Assembly (NCBI RefSeq): GCF_011397635.1
Contig: NC_064774.1
Location: forward strand, 186,001 to 250,000
DNA from: Epinephelus fuscoguttatus
Lineage: Eukaryota; Chordata; Actinopteri; Perciformes; Serranidae
Direction of reading: 5' to 3'
DNA length: 64,000 nt
Part shown: positions 58,001 through 64,000 of the stretch, one piece after another
How positions within the stretch are numbered: the first letter of the stretch is position 1
Layout of the letters: every line of letters begins with the position of its first letter
Position numbers and translations under genes: made by a program
Notes under the pieces: model-generated
Told to the model about the DNA's origin: nothing
Seen by the model: the letters and a program-made list of their open reading frames with translations, nothing else
Databases searched by the model: none

Positions 58001-61000
58001 AGGTTGAAACTTGGAGGTTGGAACTAGTCGAATTTTTGACGAAGTTGTAGGTGAACGTCATCCACTAATAGATTTCATCAGGCCATCAAATGTTTCCAGA
58101 CCACTTCAAAAAGATTTGAGACTTTATTTCTACACTGTATCTTCTATTATTATCTCACATAATCTTTATACTTCAAACTGTGAACCCTGCACAAGTGCAC
58201 AGCTCTTTCATTTTAAAAAATGATATATGGTGCACATTTCTTCATATTTTCACTGTCAATTTTCCTGTTTTATTCACTTTTTTCCCTTTTGCAGTTCTTG
58301 CTTTTCATCTTTTTTATTTTCCCTGACTGTGATTGTTGTTGTACTAAAACTAGTCGTGCGATTTAAAAAAAATTAATCTAATTAATAACATGCGCTGTGA
58401 TTAATTAATCTAAATGTATCACATACATCAATCTTTGCAGTGAAAGTATTTAAAATTTTTATTCAAATGACTTTTGGCAGACCACCAAAACCATTTTGTA
58501 CGGGAGTTAGTTAGTCACGGGTGGACCTCCTCAGTTTGCGTTTAATCACCTGCTTGAGTGCGGCTTGATGAGGCTGGCTGCTTGCGCTAGCATCACAGGC
58601 TGTGCTAGCTCGGACCTCCAGGTTCGCTGCTAAATGCTTTGTGTTGAGGTGATATTTCAGGCTTGAAGTTCGTGTTGAGGTGATGTTTCAGGCTTGAAGT
58701 TCTCCAATGGTATTAAAATTCCTCACTGCAGAAACTGTAGAGGACGGTGCTCCTATCAGCAGTTCCATGTGGGTGTTTTTGTATTTGTATTTGTTTGATT
58801 CAGGGGGCCAAGCAGCGTCGTCCCATCTGCCACCATCCTATGACAAAGCCACTGTGGTCTCCAATGACACATCAGGTCAAAGGGCACCACTGAACACGAT
58901 TAATTGGTGTTAATTTTTTTAACACGTTATTTTTTTTCTGTCAAATCAAGTCAAAGTTTATTTATAAAGCACATTTAAAACAACCTCAGTTGACCAAATG
59001 GCTGTGCAGTTACTAAGATACAATATAAATAATCAAGCACAAATATAGTAATAAATAAAACAGTAATAAGAAATTTAGAATAGTAATTTAGAAAGTAAGT
59101 AAGTTTGACGACCTAAGTGCCCTGGTCGTAGTGTGAGGCTGAACAAGCTCCGATAGATAAGATGATGCCAAACCATTTAAACATTTAAAAACAATTAATA
59201 AAACTTTGGCTGGATCCTAAAATTAATGGGCAGCCAGTGCAAAGATGCAAGGACTGGACTAATGTGATCACGCTTTTTCTTTCCAGTCAGCAGGTGGGCG
59301 GCTGTATTTTGGACTACCTGTAAACAGCGCAGTGCTGACTGGTCGAGACCAACGAACAAAGAATTACAGTAGTCTAAGTGTGATGTAACAAAGGTATGGA
59401 TAACTCTCTCAAAATAATTTCTGGGGAGATATGCCTTTACTTTTGTTAATAGTCTCAACTGAAAAAGCTTGTTTTGACCATAGAGCTTCTTTGTTTGTCA
59501 AATCTGTAAAATCACTGTCTAAAATAAAACCAAGCTTCCTTGCAAAAGGATGACAGTGAGACTTAAGGGTCCCAATGGCACTGTCATAGCCATCCAAGAG
59601 GTTTTGATGGCCAAATAAAATGATTTCAGTTTCATTTTTTTTCAAGGAGAGAAAGTTTACTTCCATCCAGGACCGGATGTCATTGAGGCAGTCTAATAAA
59701 ACCTGGACAGAGGCTTGATCGTTTGTTTTTAACAGCAAATAGATTTGTACATCATCTGCAAAGCAATGAAACGAGACATTGTGCTTTCTAAAAATAGATC
59801 CCAAAGGTAGCATGTATATTGAAAAAAGGAGAGGGCCTAGAATGGAACCCTGGGGCACCCCACAGCTCATAGGGGTTAATGGCCAAAGAATACTGGCCCA
59901 GCTGGACAGAAAAGCTTCTATTTGAGAGGTAGGATCGGAACTACTTCAGAACAGTACCCCTAATGCCCACGCAAATCTGTGATTAATTAATCAAAGAATG
60001 TGTTATTTTGACAGCCCTATTTAAAAAAACAAGGGGAAAAAACCTACTTGTCAAAAACCCTGATTAATCTGCTATTCGTTTAAGTAATTTTTTTAAACCA
60101 AAATGCTGCTTTTTTTGTTGTAGGAGATAATAAACTCATATCTGTAGGTGATAAAATGTTGGCCGGAAAAATAAAGCAATGTGATGTTACTGCTTTGGGT
60201 TTTAGAGAACTGTGATGGCATATTTTTATTATTACTCATTATTTTATAGACGCATCAGCAATGAAAATAGTACTAAGTTGCATCCCTGGTTGTGTACCTG
60301 TCCAGCTGATGAATATAAGTCTAATATTCACTCTCTTTTCGCTCTGTTTTAGTTTGAGTTAACATCCAAATGCTAAATGATGTTCACAAGTCTTTAACGG
60401 GTAGTGCACAGTGGATTTACGTACGTTTTTTGGTGAAAAGAGCTGCATGAGTCTGGAAATTAATTTGATGAGAGCAGTGAAGAGTGAACCAGAACAGTTA
60501 AACTGCGAGCTGTAGCTGAAAGATGCTAAAAGCTTTGCAGAGTTTGGTGATAACTCTCTTCTCCATGGGTTCATCACTACAGACAACACCTTTCACATCC
60601 ATGTGCTCATTAGTTCCATTGTTCATATAAAGGTCTTTATTAAAGCAGCTGAAGTTTCCTTGAGTTAACATTAAATCCCTTCTTCCAATCTCTCTTGTAA
60701 CCTCCGACCCTGCCATGTCAAACACAAAAGCCAACAGATGACGAGTGCAGGATAAAATTTGCTGCGGTGTGCATCTTTGCGTGTTTGAACGCAGCTCCAG
60801 CACAAAGCTGAGCCAGCTTGCAGCAGCAGGACAAACATCTGGAAGTGTTAAAACTCCTGATGACTGCAGCAGAATCCCACAGCAGCCAATCACAGCCTCA
60901 CTTCCTGGGTGCTCTTTGCCAATCAGGAAGCTGGCCAGAACAGATGGGCGGTCCTATTAGAGTTATAGAGACAGAGGGAGAGTTTGGGGTAAGAGAAGAA

Positions 61001-62915
61001 GACAGAAAAGAGACTTTTTTTTATGCGTTTTTAAAACGGAATACAAAGAAAGCAGTCTTTTCTTTTTGGAGAATATTTTACAAACGCGTCATTGTTTAGT
61101 TTCTCTGGACGCCACTGGAAGTCAAGCTGACCTGATTATCAGTTTGGGGTGTGAGGAGAAGAAGAGCAAAGGAGGTAGGGGATGGTGAAACGCACACATG
61201 TTTAGAAACAGTTCAGCTCTACGCCAGAGAGAAAGAAACTACTTTTGTCTTTTCATTCAGGTTCTGAGGTTCAGCTGAGGACACGTCAGTCCACAAGATT
61301 TTTACTTCGTCTTTTTTATTGTTTCTACTCACTGTGACGTTTCTGAAGATCACCTGTCAATCAGAGTCGACAAAGACTTTGACATCCTTTTCCCTTGAAT
61401 TCCTCTTTGGATGTAGGTCCTGTTGGTGGCGCCATTTTTGGTGTGTGCTCAGTTCTTCTTCTGTCTAAAACGCATCACTTCCTGTGCGGTAGAATCTTGC
61501 TTTTCATTGCAGAGCCAAACTTTGGTTTTGGGATTTTAGCATAATTTAAACCTCTTTTTCAGGATATCTGTAGATACCTAAGAAGTCTTAAAATATCTTA
61601 AATACAGTTTTATGAATATAAGGCCTCAAAAGTCATTACTCTTAAATTTAAAATTGTCAATCTGTCTTTATTACCACAACAGTTTACCTAATTTTATCTG
61701 TCACTTTATACTTGCACCTGTCTAATAGTCTAAAGTTGTAAAATATGAAAAACATCTGACCAAACATTAAATTCATAAACTTTATGATACTTGATGCTGT
61801 GGAGTCGGACACAGAGAAAACAAGTTTGGATGTACAGGCGTATAGCTTCTTTGCATGTGACATCCAGATGAAGGATGGGCAACTTAATACCTGGTTCTCA
61901 CTTCACGATATCGGCCTGATCATAGCATGACGCAGCGTCGTACGGTGTCAGCTCGGATCGTGAATGACAATGAGTGTCGTATGTGATAATCCATAGTTTT
62001 ATCTCGTGCTGTGTGTCATAGTAGACGACAACCGACGCCACGCTGGGACGCCTCAAGACGTTCCGACAGACAGCCGTCACTTTGACCAGTAGGAACACAG
62101 AGCAATTTGCTGCCATAGACAACTGTACGACAACAACAGCCCAGGGTTTTTGATATTTCCTCTACCACACAGAGTAAAAAGGGAAAATGATGGTGTGAAA
62201 CAGTAGAGGCACTTTGTCAACCCGCTGAGTACTGCCATTAGCATCAAGCTAGCAAACAATGTTCTTTCCTCATAATGGAGGATATAAAGGAATAAAACTA
62301 AAAAATAGAGGCGGGGCTTTGACTAACCACAACTGCAGAGGCTACCAGCTTAATTTAATTCCTCTGTATTTTTATATATTTACTTTTAATGTGCTCCCGT
62401 TGCCTTGATAAAGTTAATGCATTGCGCTGTCATTTCAAACCCATCACTTCCTGTGTCTATTTCACATTAAAAGTCCCTTATTACCTCGGCTGACAGAATC
62501 CCTTCATTTTCTAAACAGACTTTTTGCAGCCATCTGGTGGCACTTTTTACAACATTTCGGCTGGCACATGAACAGACCCAGTGACTGAAATAATAGTAGT
62601 AATAGTAAGAATAGCACAAGAATAACCTGATGACATCACACACGTCGTGAAAGACGACCGGGGATGATTGGTGTGGACTGTTGTACAGTCTGTTGGCCAA
62701 GTCACAGCACAATCATATGACTCCGCAATCACCTGATGTGACATGGTGACTGTTGAAACAGACAAAAATGTTGTGTGGTGTGAACCAGGCATAACGCAAA
62801 GACGACCAACACATCACGCGTCATTAATGTCATGTATTTGCAAATAAGCTATTAATCACAGTGTCTTTCTCTTCCCAGGTCGTCCTGAGAGACGTAAGCC
62901 AGAGCATCGTCACAG
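48831..62915 (+). CDS. sh3d19: N-terminal part of a probable SH3D19 gene (partial)
   Basis: Two coding exons, 48831-48921 and 62879-62915, join in phase 1 and leave the window in phase 2. They give [19 protein letters not shown], a basic stretch [11 protein letters not shown] and [11 protein letters not shown]. No domain is visible yet. SH3D19 is the gene head-to-head with FHIP1A in mammals and encodes an adaptor with several C-terminal SH3 domains that binds ADAM proteases; those exons would lie beyond the right edge. The name rests on gene order, not on a domain match, so it is tentative. Kozak context is good (G at -3, G at +4). The CpG-rich promoter supports a broadly used start. Confidence 0.45.
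49570..49680 (+). repeat. Fish interspersed repeat fragment
   Basis: It contains TTTAACCTTTATTGAACCAG, GAAGTCCCATTGAGATT and TTTACAAGAGAGACC, a sequence type widely scattered in fish DNA. Confidence 0.5.
49850..50907. mobile_element. 1.06-kb element with AATTGACCTATGGCTAAGCC ends
   Basis: The left end AATTGACCTATGGCTAAGCC at 49850 and the right end GGCTTAGCCATAGGTCAATT at 50907 are exact inverted copies over about 20 bp, and the match continues into CGCCC. A plus-strand frame at 49859-50122 has no recognised content. It lies in intron 1 of the sh3d19-like gene. Confidence 0.8.
50935..51125. repeat. Fragment of a GGGGCCCGTACTACGAAGC-type element
   Basis: GGGCCCGTACTACGAAGCAG followed by AGTTAGTGAGGTAACTTGAG and GATAAAGCAGGTTGA resembles the end of a common fish DNA element. 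No matching right end is seen. Confidence 0.45.
51510..52215 (+). repeat. Long inverted repeat, left arm
   Basis: This arm matches the reverse complement of 53875-54325, including GCTGTAAAGTTTAG, AACATGCTAACGTTATTAGC and GAAATGGTTTCAGCTTAC. Within the left arm the CATGCTAACGTTATTAGC to TTAGCCTAGC block occurs twice (about 51750 and 51960). Confidence 0.8.
53607..53700 (+). repeat. GGGCTGGGCGATAT-type element end
   Basis: GGGCTGGGCGATATAAAGATA and ATATTGATATAGGGT are typical of an end of a fish DNA transposon. A related inverse appears loosely near 54455-54540, so the right inverted arm may be part of it. Confidence 0.4.
53875..54325 (-). repeat. Long inverted repeat, right arm
   Basis: The reverse complement of the left arm with the internal duplication absent. 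The arms are separated by about 1.66 kb that contains no recognised gene. Confidence 0.8.
54999..55031. repeat. (ATT)n microsatellite
   Basis: A trinucleotide run of about 33 bp. Confidence 0.93.
55531..57415. mobile_element. DNA element with GGCCCTGTTTCAGA ends, interrupted
   Basis: The left end is GGCCCTGTTTCAGACAGCAG and the right end the near inverse, CCCTGTTTTCTGAAACAGCC. The interior is split by a second inverted-end element at 56528-57279. No transposase is readable. Confidence 0.6.
56528..57279. mobile_element. Nested element with TGCGTGCGGTTACATG ends
   Basis: TGCGTGCGGTTACATGATGG on the left and CCATGTAAACGCACTCA on the right are inverted copies. Inside, a short frame at 56735-56968 has an Arg-rich [14 protein letters not shown] segment, reminiscent of the N-terminus of Harbinger-type nucleases but too short to assign. 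Confidence 0.6.
58345..60025. mobile_element. DNA element with TTAATTAATC-rich ends, holding a LINE
   Basis: The left end has CTGTGATTAATTAATC and the right end TCTGTGATTAATTAATCAAAG...GACAGCCCTA. The sequence resembles a fish element whose ends read GGGCTGTCAAA. The LINE fragment at 58935-59960 interrupts it. Confidence 0.5.
58935..59960 (-). mobile_element. 5'-truncated L2/CR1-type LINE, reverse transcriptase remnant
   Basis: Two minus-strand frames together cover the end of a non-LTR reverse transcriptase. 59870-59409 carries [18 protein letters not shown] and the catalytic FADD box in [12 protein letters not shown]. 59458-59195 carries [27 protein letters not shown] and [10 protein letters not shown] frameshift separates them. 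The N-terminal part and endonuclease are absent, so the copy is dead. Confidence 0.88.
60030..61885. other. Intron DNA, nothing recognised
   Basis: Part of the 14-kb intron 1 of the sh3d19-like gene. Open frames on both strands at 60359-61099 overlap each other and show no domain. No inverted ends are seen. Confidence 0.4.
61888..62792. mobile_element. 0.9-kb element with CCTGGTTC.CAC ends
   Basis: The left end ACCTGGTTCTCACTTC and the right end GGTGTGAACCAGGC are inverted. The flanks of the arms share CGTCGT/ACGACG motifs in opposite orientation. No transposase frame is readable. It ends 86 bp before sh3d19-like exon 2. Confidence 0.6.
62879..62915 (+). CDS. sh3d19: sh3d19-like exon 2 (37 nt)
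   Basis: The acceptor is TTTCTCTTCCCAG and the donor ATCGTCACAG/GTAAGAC, both strong. In the frame set by exon 1 it reads [12 protein letters not shown]. The intron after it opens with a 33-T run. Confidence 0.6.
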
Positions 62916-62918
62916 GTA

Positions 62919-62922
<4 letters not shown>

Positions 62923-62955
<33 letters not shown>
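62923..62955. repeat. 33-bp poly(T) tract at an exon donor
   Basis: It begins 8 nt after the end of the 37-nt exon (GTAAGAC then 33 T), on the transcribed strand of the sh3d19-like gene. Confidence 0.95.
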
Positions 62956-62961
<6 letters not shown>

Positions 62962-63355
62962 CTCTTTCCTCTTTTTTTGTCTCACCTGACCGTTTGGCTC
63001 AAGATGACTAACTGTTGGTGCTTTTAATGTGACACACATGGAGGAGTGAGGGTTTTGGCCGAGGAGGTGCGTTTGATGTTGAAATCCAGGTGACTCAGAC
63101 AGCTCTTTGAAGTTAATCAGTGATGTTTAGCGTGTTTAAACCTGCTTTTAAAAAAAACAAAATATATCTCTACAAACCTGCAGTAAATGTTTTCTGCCGT
63201 CAGACTCCAGTTTGGGACCATTTTCTGCAGTGTCCTCGCAGACTTGCAGGATCTACTTTCTCCCTTTGGTCTCCGGGTCTGACACACTCCTGAAAGTATT
63301 TGGGCTGTTGGCCGGTTGGCATGGCAACTAGCTGGAGAAGTCACAGAGTTTAAAG

Positions 63356-63358
<3 letters not shown>

Positions 63359-63386
<28 letters not shown>
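63359..63386. repeat. (GT)n microsatellite
   Basis: A dinucleotide run in intron 2 of the sh3d19-like gene. The rest of 62956-64000 shows no exon that fits phase 2. Confidence 0.92.
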
Positions 63387-64000
63387 TTATGGGAGAATTG
63401 GAGCCTCAGATTGAGTCTGTCTCACCTAAAAGATGGTAACGGGAGAAGAAGACTGACCGTAAGAAGGTTGTGAAACACCCAGTGCACACATAAACAGCTG
63501 ATTGCTCGTATTAGTCTGCATTAAAAGGAGCAGGACAAAGTTCAAATAATTTTTGAGGCCTTTGTGTTATTTGAATAAATATAAGATTAGGTCAGTTTGC
63601 GTGCGTTTTGCAGGCATCCTCACAGGAGTTTCCCTTCACCAGAACACATGTTTAAAACTGGTCTGCTCCCAAAGTCAGCTGTGGAAAACAACCAAATCCT
63701 AACTCCAATAAAAAACCTGTGTAGCTAAGCTTTCCCCTTCAACTGTTACTAAACACTTCCTGCAGCTGTGTCACATTAAAAACCATAATCAGCAGTCTTT
63801 TCCTGAAAGGTTTTCTCTCTGTGAAGCAGCTTCAGGAAGTGTTGACTTTGCTTTAACATGGCAGTAGGTCTGTTCTCAAACAGCACTTTGTTCCTGCGAT
63901 GCATCTGCCAATGTTTATAATTCTTATAACTCCGAAACTGAACTTCTCTCCTGTTAGCAACAACAATTGCGTTCATATATTTTTTTTTAAAATTTACAAC

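Noticed and set aside
62879-62917. Reading exon 2 of the sh3d19-like gene as [13 protein letters not shown]
   Set aside because: It looks a little like an SQ.SIV start, but that frame is not the one set by the exon 1 ATG and its splice phase.

Overview
This window is nuclear DNA from a bony fish. The evidence is split genes with GT/AG introns, dense AC and AT microsatellites, and many fish-type transposon remnants (Tc1-like, hAT-like and Harbinger-like DNA elements, an L2-type LINE, tRNA-like SINE heads). There are no operons, CRISPR arrays or phage genes. All exon models were joined by hand from splice sites and reading-frame phase. No alignment or RNA evidence was available.

Layout, left to right. 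(1) 0.1-11.04 kb, minus strand: a ten-exon gene for an unrecognised mucin-like type I membrane protein of 336 aa, with signal peptide, Thr/Ser/Pro ectodomain, one transmembrane helix and a long cytoplasmic tail. (2) 14.4-17.13 kb, minus strand: a three-exon gene for an unrecognised 138-aa secreted or surface protein. It has a very acidic N-terminus, a syndecan-like SGSG site and a hydrophobic C-terminal tail like a GPI signal. (3) 18.9-43.1 kb, minus strand: a full FHIP1A (FAM160A1) orthologue, 16 exons and 1,151 codons before the stop. The family is part of the FTS-Hook-FHIP adaptor, which links dynein to endosomal cargo. (4) 43.2-48.4 kb: intergenic, AT-rich and repeat-rich. (5) 48.44 kb to the right edge, plus strand: a CpG-rich promoter with a CRE and the first two coding exons of a gene that is probably sh3d19. 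That name rests mainly on the head-to-head order with FHIP1A known in mammals.

The rest is transposon-derived. Several elements are nested: a SANT-domain Harbinger remnant inside a hAT-like element, an element inside another at 55.5-57.4 kb, and a LINE inside an element at 58.3-60.0 kb. One element carries the start of a RecQ-like helicase gene with a stop codon inside the Walker A motif. Inverted repeat pairs flank fhip1a exons 3-4 and 5-6. Intron 5 holds a tandem array with two perfect palindromic estrogen-response elements, and intron 8 a 57-bp minisatellite.

I see no wholly new multi-gene system. The best candidates for something undescribed are the two adjacent minus-strand surface-protein genes, whose first exons share size, phase and design and whose later exons are phase-compatible.
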